From NCBI GenBank assembly GCA_004151065.3, contig NWUY0300027095.1:50328-68798 (forward strand): a stretch of 18,471 bases of DNA, written 5' to 3'. Position 1 is the first letter of the stretch. Each line of letters begins with the position of its first letter. The position numbers and the translations under genes are program-made. Source of the DNA: Larix sibirica. Taxonomy: Eukaryota; Streptophyta; Pinopsida; Pinales; Pinaceae. Below, piece by piece: positions 1 through 8,578 of this stretch. The notes under the pieces are model-generated. The model did no database searches. It was given only the letters and a program-made list of their open reading frames with translations, and was not told the origin of the DNA.

Positions 1-926
1 TTAGAATTCTTTCATGGTATTCAAACTATATAGAATTTTCAAAATTTTCGCCCAATCTTTCAATACTCGTTTCATTGATCTAAGCTTGGACTCCCAAAAA
101 AATATGGGAAAACCATTTATATGGGAAGACCAAACCCCTTGAACAAGCTGTTGAGATTCCTCATTACTAAGCCACTGTGTATTATACCTAAAAGAAATTG
201 GCCCATAGTCCTCAAGAAGTTCCAATGATAGGACAATGGGTTTGTGATCCAACATATCATGTAGAATTATTCTAGTTTGCTATAAATAACCTTTCTATAG
301 AAGAGAGTTATGAACCAGAAATATATCTAGCCCATTAGTAATATATCCTAGTCCTATTATTCTATTTTACTAAGTAAAAATACCTTTCTTGGGAGGGATA
401 TCTACCAAGTGAAGATATGCAATTAAGTCTTCAAGAAATTTACCAAAAGGGTCCCAAACCAAACTACCTCGTCTTCACTCCTTATGAGAGAGAATAATAT
501 TGAAATCCCCTGCCATGATGTTGCATGAGATTCTAGACTCCCGTATGGAGCTAAGATCTCTCCAAAAATCCATTTTACTCCCATAGTGTACAGGCCCGTA
601 CACATTACAAATAGTAATATTGTCTAAAGTTGTATCATATATTCCAAATCCGTTAAAATCCATTTTGCATTCTCTTTATGAGTACTTACTAATATAAACT
701 TCCTAGAGTCCTAGATTATAGCTAAGCCTCCAGAAGCTCCCCTCACATTGATTGCACATCCCATACTATTCCACCATGCATTTTGTAACAAATCCCTAGC
801 TTCCTTCACATCCATTTGTCTCTTGAATGAGGAGAAGGGAGGCCATTTCCTTGAGGATCATTTCCTTTACATATTCCATATTTTTCTTTCCTCCATACCC
901 CTACAATTCTTGGATACAACTATCAT
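1..926 (-). pseudogene. LINE ORF2 N-terminal part: AP-type endonuclease domain, broken
   Basis: Read from an ATG at 926, the frame starts with a degenerate form of the usual LINE endonuclease opening (MIVVSKNCRG, with Lys where Trp is usual). Further motifs follow: a QET metal-site motif near 800, NVYGP at about 610-595, AGDFNIIL near 510, a HLVDIPPKKGIFT stretch near 400 and DHKPI at about 250, the end of the endonuclease fold. Downstream comes the plant LINE linker with WESKLRSMK. The motifs hop between frames and there are at least six stops, so no product is expected. In the family this domain nicks target DNA before target-primed reverse transcription. The RT domain lies beyond the left edge. 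Confidence 0.88.
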
Positions 927-1379
927 TGTTTATTGGAGATTGTTCCAGGCTTACCTTGTCCTTCTTCTCTATGATCCTTTCATGTTTGTGTTGGGATTGT
1001 AACTTTGATATGTTTATCCAGTGAAGTTTTCTTACCATGGGTTTTATCCCTAGCCATTTCTTCTTCCTTGTGTTGCTTTAAGGTTTTCCTTCCCGCCTTA
1101 TTTTGGGTTGTTCGGTCCTCTTATGTGTTGTCGATCGAGTCTTCCTAGGGATGTTTGGATTTATGACAAGTCGTCATGCCTCCGAGACACTATGTGCACT
1201 CCCCTATGAAGTATTTACTTCCAAATAAGGCTCTAGGGGGAGGAGAGAAATGTAGTCTTCCTTCACGCCAATTTATTGCAAGACTAGTTAATCTTCATTG
1301 AGCGGAAGATTCAACCTTGCAACTTCATTCCCAGGATTGAGTGTGGTTGTCTCATCTTCTTGATTTTGAATTTCCTCAA

Positions 1380-2110
1380 CATGTCCCTCGTCTTCTGCAA
1401 TGGATAAATCACGATATGGATTTGAAGAGGCGGGAACAACTGTAATAGTTGGATTTGGGACTACAGGGGCCTTTCTCCATTTTTTTGCAACATGTTTCCA
1501 TCCCCCCTCTTATACTTTATAAGGAGTTCCCTTTTACAGGGTTTTTGGAAAATTTGTGGCAGTGTCCATATTCATAACATACTTTTCACTTGAAAGGAAG
1601 TTGCTCATAGTCCAAATTTTTCCCATGATTCCAACCGTCCATGGAGAGGTTAATGACCTTAGGAATACTCCTCTCTAGATCTACTTCCACAAAAATTCAA
1701 GCACAAGAAACATGGAGGGTATTGGTTATGATATGCCAATGTATTTTCCTAAGGAATTTTCTATTGCATCCAGATCCTCATTCGACCGGAAATGAAGAGG
1801 TAAGTGTAGGAGTTTAACCCAAATTGAGACTACTAAGGGAATGTATTTCTCAATATAAAAGGCCATACCCACCTATTTAAATACATTCCTTGCGACTCCA
1901 TGAAATAAGGCCCATTTCTTAATATAAGGTCCCTATCTTCCTTTTTCTCAAACATAAAGGCATAATAACCCTTACCGCATAAATGATGTTGCAGCCTACC
2001 TGAGATAAGAGGCTGCTAGTTCTTGTCCAACCACACTTCCATAGCCCTTGGAGACAACCATAATCTTCTAAAGAGTCCCACCAATCCTCATTGTGAAAGT
2101 CTGAACGCCT
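1380..2110 (-). pseudogene. LINE ORF1: DUF4283 nucleic-acid-binding domain plus CCHC zinc knuckle, broken
   Basis: The minus strand from about 2060 to 1600 encodes the DUF4283 pattern: EVWLDKN, then FEKKEDRDLI, then VSIWVKLLHLPLHF at about 1840-1795, then a region ending in EVDLERSIP. This leads to DYEQLPFK and a zinc knuckle at 1588-1541, where the first cysteine codon has become TGA (1586-1588) and the pattern reads xKVCYEYGHCHKFSKN. The stretch from 1540 to about 1380 matches the poorly conserved acidic tail normal for this family. Several stops and at least two frameshifts are present. In LINEs this protein binds element RNA. The tandem order with ORF2 is the main support beyond the motifs. 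Confidence 0.85.
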
Positions 2111-3900
2111 TATGTTTTGCCGCGACTGATGACAACTTTACTTCTGGAACTAATGCAAGCTTGGCGAAATGAAAAGGATGCGAAGGAGGGCTTGATGTTT
2201 AAGGGGCAGAAGGTTGGGGAGAATAAACTAAGCTACAAAATGCAACATCAATGCAATGTGCAATCTCTCATGGATCGAAATCCAATGGCAGATCCATGAA
2301 TCATTACAGAGCTAGCGTTTTGTGAAAGAACCTTGACTAGAGACCTATTAAAACTTTGTTTTTGAAGGTATTCTTTCATTCTTATCTCAATGATCCGATG
2401 AAAAATAAAACTTGAATATTTCAAATAAAAATAAAAGAAACAATCAAAAACATTTTATTGTGGTTCATTTGAAAATATTTTAAGTAGAGTAATGGATTTT
2501 GGGAGTGTTTGCATTTAAAAGGAAAAATATTAGATTTATTTCAGTAGCATGTTTTCATGAAAAATAAAAGAATAGATTTATTTAGTTTTAACTATATTCC
2601 TTGTAAAGTGGCATTGCATCTAGGGTTTTAAAAAGAAATTCTTGTTTTTTATATTTTCATTTTTTTTTTTAAATTCAAACATAGTTTTCAAGTTCAAAGT
2701 AATGTTTATGTTTAGTATGTTTCTCTTTTTGTATTGTTTTTCTTTTGAGAATATCACATTTCTAACTTCTGCATCCCTTTGAGTAAAAACATCCACTAAA
2801 AGAAATGTGTAGTTGAACTTTTTTTCATTATAGAAAACACATATAGTCTAGGGTAGGGTGTAGGGCCTTGGTGTAGGTTTGTTGAGTCAATTCTTTGGGG
2901 ACAACATAAAAAAACTATGACTATTAAAGAGTGAAACAATATATTAGTAGAAAAAGGCATTTGTAAAGAAAGTGCACTTCACACACACATCAAGTATGAG
3001 GTCGAATTAGGAAAGCATAGATATTCCCCCCTCTTGCTTGTTTAGTGGGATATGAATGTATGGAATATTTTATAGATTTGGAAAACCCTCAGGGTGATGG
3101 CCCTTTCTCCAAAGTTTTTGGTATAGGAATAATTCCTACATTCCATGCACATACACAGATGCTCGACCCATGACTATTCCACCCAATTGTTGTCAAGTGG
3201 TAACCATAATAGCTTTTCTTGGTTTTCACATAGGTGATCGCAAGTGGGAAGTGCTTGTGGTACTTGAGGAAAACGACTAGCATCTACCTTAGATTCCATG
3301 GAGTGTACTTTCACCTTGGATTATTTTTATGTGAGAGTTACCATAATTGTCTTCCTCACTTTCATTGGTTGCACTTATACCCTCATTGTCCCAAGTTGAC
3401 CTTTGGGAGGCTCTCTATTTGGCTCTCCATTAGTTGTACCCATTTCCCTAGGCTGGATTTTGGAAGAGATTCCTTACTTAGCTAAATCTTAGAGAGTGTT
3501 TTATATGCATGTGTTGATTGTAATTTTTCCACCCCATATAAGGTCATAGAGATTTTATATTTCTTGAATCATTAGTTATGGGTGATTTACCTATAGATGT
3601 CAACCAAGGGACCCCTTCACAAGAAGATACTTGTGATTTTTGTCTGTTTGGAAATGTTGGTACCCCTTTGATGGATACATTGAATCTTGATAGATACATT
3701 GTGCGACTGCCAATTTGATTGTTTTCCATTCAAAATATTTTAAATGTTCTTTAAACTTCCCAAGTAAGCACCTTATGTCTAGGTCATCAAACATTTTGGA
3801 CCCCTTACTTTCTTTGCAAGTGAAATTGATTCTTCCTTCTTTAAACTCATCTATAAACAAAATCCCCCCTAGCTCAGTTTCTACTAGAAGTATAAAGCAT
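2111..3900. other. AT-rich non-coding stretch, nothing identifiable
   Basis: The sequence from 2111 to about 3000 is AT-rich with homopolymer T and A runs. From 3000 to 3900 composition is more balanced and some short ORFs exist on both strands, but none shows a recognisable motif or keeps a frame across neighbouring stops. I considered whether 3600-3900 is the gag region of the element that follows at 3940, but could not support it. Confidence 0.5.
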
Positions 3901-3939
3901 AACAAGAGGAAGAACATGAATACGAATCAAAGAAGAGGG

Positions 3940-4475
3940 GGCAAGCCACCAACCAATGCAATTTATGTTTGAGGTTAAGACAATATCAAATGCAAGTCAT
4001 GTTGGGGGAAACCAATCAACCAATGTGAGTCATGTTGGGGGGAACTAATCAACCAATGTGAGTCATGTTGGAGACATTGATAATGTTGAGAAACCTATAA
4101 AAATAGGACACAAGCCTAAGTTTCATTGTAAAATTTGAAAGGAATACCATCTTACTCATCTATGACCTACAATCCTGGAGATTAAAAAAATATGGCATTT
4201 CCCTCAAGGATATTATATTCCTAGACAACCTATGGTTATCCAACAACCCACCCAACCATTGGTTGATGAAGTGGTTGAGTCGATGCAATCTCCATTCAAT
4301 CTCACTCTTCCCATGAAGAGCAATGTAACCATTGAACAAGTTTTATTTACTACCAATTCATAATGTTCTAGACAGGGGGCATTTCATCCACTTTTAGTGT
4401 GCTCCCTCCAATCCCTAAGATCATTTCCTTTAATTGGAATAGTTTAGTTGAACCTTACCTTCTTTATTGAAACAT
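3940..4475 (+). pseudogene. Ty3/Gypsy-type gag C-terminal fragment with zinc-knuckle-like motif, broken
   Basis: In the frame set by the 11-residue repeats at 3989, the plus strand reads repeated NVSHVGG units, then VEKPIKIGHKPKF and a cysteine-histidine cluster (CKI, HLTHL, with stops replacing two expected positions). Next come a proline-rich linker with RQPMVIQQPTQPLVDEVV and a segment reading SPFNLTLPMKSNVT. After a frameshift near 4370, LPPIPKIISFNWNSLVEP marks the join between gag and protease in a plant Gypsy family. The order matches gag ends I know from many plant genomes, where gag packages element RNA. The protease and all of pol are missing: AT-rich sequence follows within 100 bp. 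At least four stops make it non-functional. Confidence 0.7.
3989..4077 (+). repeat. 33-bp in-frame tandem repeat, about 2.7 copies
   Basis: Units lie at 3989-4021, 4022-4054 and a partial one at 4055-4077. Each is 33 bp, so it encodes 11 residues in the gag frame (N-x-SHVGGN-x-ST). Length in multiples of three and the matching translation show the repeat arose when the frame was still selected; the second unit now contains a stop. Similar SHVG repeats occur ahead of the zinc knuckle in related gag proteins. Confidence 0.85.
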
Positions 4476-4550
4476 ACCTAAGATCATTTCTTTTGATTGG
4501 AATTTGATTGGAATAGTTTAGTTGAGCCTTACCTTCTTTATTGAAACATA
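4414..4550 (+). repeat. Tandem duplication of the gag-end segment (63 bp and 74 bp copies)
   Basis: Copy one is 4414-4476 and copy two 4477-4550. Both start CCTAAGATCATTTC and end TTTATTGAAACATA. The second copy is 11 bp longer because GATTGGAATTT is itself repeated inside it. The duplicated segment is the gag end carrying the SFNWNSLVEP motif. The 63-bp length keeps frame in copy one but the 74-bp copy does not. Confidence 0.9.
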
Positions 4551-4630
4551 CCAAAAAGTACATTGTATTTTTTTGTTTTTATAGGATGTAATAAATAGTC
4601 CTCACAAAATTATTATATTACACATGCTTT

Positions 4631-4650
4631 TAATTTCCTCGAGGAAATTA
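4631..4650. repeat. Perfect 20-bp palindrome centred on CTCGAG
   Basis: Bases 4631-4640 are the exact reverse complement of 4641-4650, with no spacer. The symmetry does not extend beyond. It could form a small hairpin or be a dimeric protein site; no gene is close enough to assign a role. Confidence 0.9.
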
Positions 4651-4700
4651 TTGTTGAGTCTAATTAGATTCATCTAGGTAATAAAAGTGATTACTTGAAT

Positions 4701-4760
4701 GGTATACATATTGTAGTGTATAAGGATTTTGGTATACCTATTGTAGTGTATAAGGATTTT
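4701..4760. repeat. Tandem 30-bp duplication, two copies
   Basis: Units 4701-4730 and 4731-4760 differ at one base (A at 4708, C at 4738). The duplication falls in non-coding sequence downstream of the gag fragment. The near-identity suggests it is younger than the surrounding decay. Confidence 0.92.
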
Positions 4761-5323
4761 GGCCACTACTTAGTGATATTTTACATCCTTTCCAAGTTAA
4801 ATATTTACCTTGCTAGGACCTATCTGCAATGCTTGTGGGTTTTAGCCCCCAAAGTAATTGTACTATTGGTTTTACATATCATGGTCTAAATGTTATAGCG
4901 TGCTTATTAAAGCATGGTGGTATAATACTGATTAAATTATTTAATTGAGATTATTGAATAATATATTACCATACTGGTTGCTATATGGTAAAACTATTAC
5001 TTTGAATATGAACTAGGACTAGTCCCTAGTCCTTGAACTTGTTCTAACTTTACATAATTTACAAGGGGCAGTGGTGTTAAAATCTATGGGGATAAGGTCA
5101 ACGATCACACCATGATTCGAGGGTGAATGAGTTGAAGTGATTAAGGTTACCTAATGGTTGTATTCAACGCAGTGATCCATGCCATGCGATATCTATGTTG
5201 ATATTATTCGTGTCACATTTAATTCGTATACATTAGTTTGTAGTACTCTTGGCCATGGTAACCATCTACGTGGTTTATGTAAGTATTTATTTTGGATTAT
5301 AGAGTTCTTACATAAATACTTGG

Positions 5324-5415
5324 TCTATTGACGTGGAACTTGAACTATTGATACAGCAGGGAACGTGATCTATTGACGTGGAACTTGAACTTTGATACTT
5401 CCTTGTATGAACGTG
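5324..5415. repeat. Tandem duplication, about 45-bp unit
   Basis: Copies begin at 5324 and 5369 and share TCTATTGACGTGGAACTTG followed by a near-identical continuation through TTGATAC. The tails diverge. The unit ends near a second copy of the word ACGTGGTTTATGTAAGT, first seen at 5268, so the region was rearranged more than once. Confidence 0.85.
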
Positions 5416-5498
5416 GTTTATGTAAGTTTTTTATTTTAATAGTGATTCACCGTTTGGACTTTTGGATTTATCAACTATTATTTTCTTCCAAATGTTAT

Positions 5499-5542
5499 TG
5501 TTATTATATAGTTATATGAATGTTATTATATAGTTATATGAG
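5499..5542. repeat. Tandem 22-bp repeat, two copies
   Basis: TGTTATTATATAGTTATATG occurs at 5499 and again at 5521, each followed by two further bases (AA, then AG). It is AT-only apart from the G residues and probably arose by slippage. Confidence 0.9.
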
Positions 5543-5806
5543 AAGAATTCAGATGCATTGTCCATTCTTATGCTAAATTCTGTTCTCGTGATTTAAACAA
5601 TAATTTAGAATTACTCTTAGGGTTTGTGTTCATGTAGCTTTTCTCGACTTGTAATTCCTAATTTCATGGCTTATGTGCATGAACTCCCTTTCTGTTTTGT
5701 TTTGATCATTCCATTATTGGAGGGTTTGTAATAACATTTTTTTGAAATAAATAATATGAGGATAAGACCCTCAGGTCATTTAGCCTTCCTCGTTATTTAG
5801 TTGGTA

Positions 5807-5816
5807 CATGGTATCA
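5807..5816 (+). other. Possible LTR end and degenerate primer-binding site
   Basis: The sequence TACA followed by TGGTATCA (5809-5816) resembles the junction of a Copia LTR ending in CA with a site complementary to initiator tRNA-Met. Only the first eight bases of the usual twelve match; the next bases are AT-rich. No LTR start and no downstream coding region were found, so this may be coincidence. Confidence 0.25.
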
Positions 5817-5919
5817 TATTATATTATTTCTAGGATCTTTGTGGTTTTTTTCGAAGTTTTATCTGGATTGTGTATAGAGGGGAGCATTTTAAATCTTGAA
5901 TATTAGAGGGTTTAATGGT

Positions 5920-6205
5920 GAATTTTTATTTGTTTTTTGTATTGGGGAATCGACAACTGGAGTTGGTTGGTACTCGCGTGACATGAGGTCCAGGGATCCA
6001 ATCTCGTCCGCTACCACTNCAACTGGAGACTGGGCTGGTACTCGCGTGACACAAGGTCCAGGGATCCAATCTCGCTACTACTATACCCCTAGGTGCATCC
6101 ACAGGGCCCGAACCATGACGCACAGTTAAGATTGAGGAGATTTGAATACATGATCTTTTATTTACAACTTTTTCATCTTTACCACTTGAGCTGCCCTCCA
6201 CAAAC
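5920..6205 (-). mobile_element. SINE-like element with tRNA-like head, duplicated tail and A-rich 3' end
   Basis: Read on the minus strand, the unit starts near 6205 with GGGCAGCTCAAGTGGTAA, a good match to a Pol III A box (within 6194-6179). About 40 bases later comes TGTATTCAAATCTCC, a weakened B box (about 6152-6137). That spacing is typical of tRNA-derived SINEs. A GC-rich body follows, then a 66-bp segment present twice, and then an A-rich tail (about 5950-5920). The flanks at about 5911-5930 and 6209-6228 share an imperfect TTAAT-GGTGA-TTTATT pattern that could be an eroded target duplication. It stands out from its AT-rich surroundings by GC content. SINEs are copied by LINE machinery, and a LINE relic lies 4 kb away, but no shared 3' end could be tested. 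Confidence 0.5.
5954..6085. repeat. 66-bp tandem duplication with an ambiguous base at the join
   Basis: Copies at 5954-6019 and 6020-6085 share CAACTGGAG, GGTACTCGCGTGACA and GGTCCAGGGATCCAATCTCG. The unresolved base N lies at 6019, exactly at the join, which hints at an assembly problem in this repeat. The copies differ at several positions, so it is probably a real duplication rather than a pure artefact. Confidence 0.85.
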
Positions 6206-6229
6206 AAATTAAATAGTGATTTATTATTC

Positions 6230-6988
6230 TACACTCAAACTATATATTTATAATATGGATAATGTAATCCTAACTGTATTTATTTCTCCTATAATGATTC
6301 TTTTTGCATTGGATGGTAAAGTGAATACTTGTATATGTAAATCTCTTTTAATTTTCACTCATGCAATGTAATTGATAATCAAATACTTGTCTAGGGAATA
6401 CATGAGTGGCTACCTTGTTTCCTGTACTCATGTATTTCAACTTTTGGTTTATGATTGTTTGAACTTGATCACAACAATGTAATGTTGAATTTGTTTGATT
6501 GTTTGTACGATTATTATGTTTCTTGTAAATCGATTACTTAGCGAGCAATAAGTAGTTACTTTCTTTAAAGGAGTTATTTTCTCAATTTCCATGAAAGGGG
6601 TCTCGATGATTGTATTTAATTCAAGGATGGTTAATCTTTGAATAAATATTAAGCTCTCGGTTATTATTATTTATTTTGGTTTGGTCGATTACATTTACAA
6701 TAAGATGTAGCTTAGATTATATGTATATGCCTACTCTTTTTTTCACTCATCTTCTCTGTAAACTTTAACAAGATACTCTATTTCTATATAGAGCTTAGAA
6801 TATTTGTTTAAATTAATTTCTCATAAAGGAATGGTTTTTTTTGTTTATAAAATTGTTCCATAAAAATCATAATAAGAAAATTTGGTTTTTTATTCAATGA
6901 TTTGATATTAAATAATTACAAAGTATAGAATCCAAATAATATATTTTCTTTCTTGATTCTAATAGTTAGATATAACATAATTTAACAA
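6230..6988. other. AT-rich non-coding stretch
   Basis: Between the SINE-like unit and the Copia LTR I see only AT-rich sequence without coding motifs, tandem repeats or clear inverted repeats. This is the likely pre-insertion flank of the Copia element. Confidence 0.5.
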
Positions 6989-7238
6989 TGGCACAAAAGC
7001 AGTCACACAATACACATAATTTATCCTGGAAAACCTTATATAGGGAAAAACCAGCAAACCAGTGCGCTTTATCATTCATCTATTATCAACACTCTTAACC
7101 AGTGTTTACAACAACGGTTTACTAGATCACAATAACTCAAGCGTGAAATCACTACACTCAACTTCTTGACTCATTCCAATACAAATATATGTATTGTATT
7201 GTCATGTTCCAAGTACATCTAGCCTTTTACATTACATC

Positions 7239-7247
7239 TTATTTATA
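7239..7247 (-). promoter_or_regulatory. LTR TATA box
   Basis: The minus strand reads CTATAAATA. It sits about 355 bp into the LTR, with the R/U5-type motif about 200 bp downstream, as expected for the LTR promoter. Transcription would start about 30 bp further on, near 7210. Confidence 0.5.
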
Positions 7248-7347
7248 GATGCAATACTCTAATTCATAACAATCAAATTAGTTACAGCTAACTACTCCAT
7301 TAATGGCGATCCATAACTTCCTAACTAGTTTCATTTATTCTATTACA

Positions 7348-7376
7348 GTTGACTTGACTAAGTCAACTTTAGTCAA
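7348..7376. promoter_or_regulatory. Cluster of four W-box cores in the LTR U3
   Basis: Within 29 bp there are two TTGACT words on the plus strand (7349 and 7354) and two AGTCAA words (7361 and 7371), which are the same core on the other strand. The inner pair forms TTGACT-A-AGTCAA. WRKY transcription factors bind TTGAC(C/T). The cluster lies about 100 bp upstream of the LTR TATA box, the usual place for stress-response elements in plant Copia LTRs. That it drove transcription is inference. Confidence 0.45.
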
Positions 7377-7602
7377 TTGCCAGTCGAGCTTCTCGTCATC
7401 CAAGTGTTCATTGAATTCATTCCCGCTTTATGCTCATCAACTTCTCGTCAACTAGACATGGTCATCGACCAGTCGACTATTCTAGTCGGCCAGTCGAACA
7501 AATTGCCACTATCTATCGACTTCAATTCCAATCAACTTGTTAGCTATTCAAGTATCAACTTCAACCATCGATTTGCATGCAAAGAATATAATATACCCAA
7601 AA

Positions 7603-7613
7603 TTCTCCCTCTT
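7603..7613 (-). other. Copia polypurine tract
   Basis: The minus strand reads AAGAGGGAGAA immediately before the LTR start at 7602, the expected position of the plus-strand primer for reverse transcription. The sequence from 7614 to 7658 is then the last part of the Copia internal region, between pol and the tract. Confidence 0.65.
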
Positions 7614-7658
7614 GTTGTTTTCTTTGCACACACAAGAGATTTCAGAACTTCGATTCAC

Positions 7659-7662
7659 TTAA
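7659..7662. repeat. Left TTAA flank of the TIR unit (candidate target-site duplication)
   Basis: TTAA directly precedes AACCCAATATA. The matching copy is at 14633-14636. Sequence outside the two TTAA copies is unrelated, which places the homology edge here. Confidence 0.5.
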
Positions 7663-8040
7663 AACCCAATATATAATAGAACAAGAACTATATACAAAGA
7701 ATGAGAACTCTAGCAATAAAAAATCATATTTTTGCATAAAAAATACCAAAAAACAACCCCAAAATGAAGAGTGGTGATACTAGTATCACCCCTTTTTGGG
7801 GGGGGGGCTAAAATTACATTTTTTTGGTAACCATGAGTGGTGCCATTGCAATCGAAACCCTAAATAAACCCTCAAATTGAAAAGTGGACCTCCTAGAATC
7901 ACCCTTATTNNNAATTTAAAAACAATCACTTAAAAAAATGAACCAAGAAATTAAAAAAATTAAAATTTATAAAAAAAACAAATTAATAAGATTTTCAAAA
8001 AACAATTACGACATTATAAAATTTCTAAACAATTTTTTTC
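7663..8040 (+). repeat. Left terminal inverted repeat
   Basis: Landmarks shared in order with the right copy are AAC(C/A)CAATATA at the tip, GAATGAGAAC, GTGGTGATAC with an 18-bp palindrome, the ATCACCCCTTTTTGGGG run, GCTAAAATTACA, GGTAACCA, ATCGAAACCCTAAAT, AAAAGTGGACCTCC, TAGAATCAC, AATTTAAAAACAATCACTT and ATTATAAAATTT. The outermost 30 bp including TTAA match at 25 positions. Three unresolved bases (7910-7912) fall where the right copy has a 29-bp tandem duplication, so the left copy may be mis-assembled there. The inner edge fades into A-rich sequence near 8040. Confidence 0.82.
7773..7790. repeat. Perfect 18-bp subterminal palindrome in the left TIR
   Basis: GGTGATACTAGTATCACC is its own reverse complement. 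The right TIR has the same site at 14523-14540, but two central changes break the symmetry. Its conserved place about 110 bp (left) and 92 bp (right) from the tips would suit a transposase-binding or hairpin site; this is inference. Confidence 0.75.
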
Positions 8041-8250
8041 TTTAAAAAAATTTAGGAAAAAAGTGATAAAAAAACAAATGTAAAAAAAATCAAAATTAAA
8101 AAAAAAAAAACATTTTTTTTTTAAATTTAGTTAATTTTTTTTAAATTGAAAAAACAAATTCAAAATTCAAAAAAACTATTTTTTTAAAATGTTATTAAAG
8201 AAAAATTTAAAAAAACCAAAAAATAAAATTTTAAACCAAAAAAACATTTG
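8041..8250. repeat. A-rich low-complexity tract
   Basis: Mostly runs of A with some T, and C and G rare. It continues the AT-rich inner part of the left TIR. No coding or structural signal is present. Confidence 0.8.
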
Positions 8251-8578
8251 GTTTTATTGGACGGTAAAGGTATGAGTTTGTTGGGTAAGGGTTAGTAGCC
8301 ACACTTTCTTTACACACTATTCCTTGTAACAGATTCAAGATTCACATGCATTGGTGTGGATTGGGTATTTTTTGACCCAGAGCAAGCCACAGTGTCTTCA
8401 TTCCAATCCATGACCCGGAGCCACATCTTCCTCACGAAAAAATCAATGTCTCCATAGCCCCTTGATAGCATGAAGAAGAGGGATTTTCACACACATATTT
8501 TGAACTTATCCCAGTAGTTCATTTTATGTTTGGTTGTAAGTCTTATTTATCTCTAACCTCTTAGGACAAGGTGGGATT
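8251..8578 (-). pseudogene. Unrecognised coding-like stretch
   Basis: On the minus strand, one frame from about 8484 to 8315 stays open for more than 50 codons and has a protein-like mix of residues (MLSRGYGDIDFF, VMDWNEDTVACSG, then NLESVTRNSV before a stop). Upstream in the same frame there is a stop near 8495. The plus strand also has a moderately open frame here, so strand is not certain. I cannot name the family. It could be a captured exon like the P450 or simple chance. Confidence 0.2.

Larger units (their letters stand above)
1..2110 (-). mobile_element. Decayed LINE (L1-like, non-LTR) retrotransposon, truncated by window edge
   Basis: Two successive minus-strand coding regions have the order expected of a plant L1-type LINE: an ORF1 with DUF4283 and a CCHC zinc knuckle (about 2110-1540), then an ORF2 beginning with an AP-endonuclease domain (926 down to 1). 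The element leaves the window at base 1, so the reverse transcriptase and 3' tail are not visible. Both ORFs carry several stops and frameshifts, so the copy is dead. No target-site duplication or clear 5' end could be fixed; homology fades just above base 2110. The order and joint decay of the two ORFs argue for one insertion rather than two fragments. Confidence 0.88.
4761..5806. other. Non-coding AT-rich stretch with local repeats; possible old LTR
   Basis: No coding sequence is visible. Local repeats include a 45-bp duplicated block (5324 and 5369, both starting TCTATTGACGTGGAACTTG), a 17-bp word repeated at 5268 and 5411, an inverted pair AAGTATTTAT at 5281-5290 and 5312-5321, and a 22-bp tandem pair at 5499-5542. 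If the primer-site-like sequence at 5809 is real, this stretch would be part of a Copia-type LTR on the plus strand, but I could not find its start. Confidence 0.35.
6989..7602 (-). mobile_element. Ty1/Copia 3' LTR (minus orientation)
   Basis: On the minus strand a purine tract is followed by TTTTGGG at 7602, a decayed form of the common TGTTGGG LTR start. A U3 region with repeated GTCGACTGG words, a TATA box at 7247-7239, and an R/U5 part follow; R/U5 contains GGTTTTTCCCTATATAAGG and then GGTTTTCC near 7050-7025, a motif typical of Copia leaders. The end is placed at CA near 6990-6989 (TTTTGTGCCA), which is uncertain by tens of bases because the 5' LTR lies outside the window. Strand agrees with the Copia coding region at 14637-18471. 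Short ORFs inside the LTR are chance. Confidence 0.72.

Noticed and set aside
748-1024. Overlapping plus-strand frames of 84 and 65 codons
   Set aside because: They are shadows of the minus-strand LINE, partly its ORF2 endonuclease start and partly the ORF1-ORF2 interval.
2117-2299. 60-codon plus-strand frame
   Set aside because: It sits at the 5' border of the LINE, has no motif and no coding context.
3544-3917. 105-codon minus-strand frame with FKEHLKYFEWKTIKLAV
   Set aside because: It looks protein-like but matches no family I know, has no supporting context, and a plus-strand frame overlaps it; left as unassigned.
6130-6195. A true tRNA gene
   Set aside because: Only A- and B-box-like pieces are present; acceptor and anticodon stems do not form, so a SINE head fits better.
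7377-7676. 99-codon open frame on the plus strand
   Set aside because: It lies antisense to the Copia U3, polypurine tract and pol 3' flank, and has no domain.
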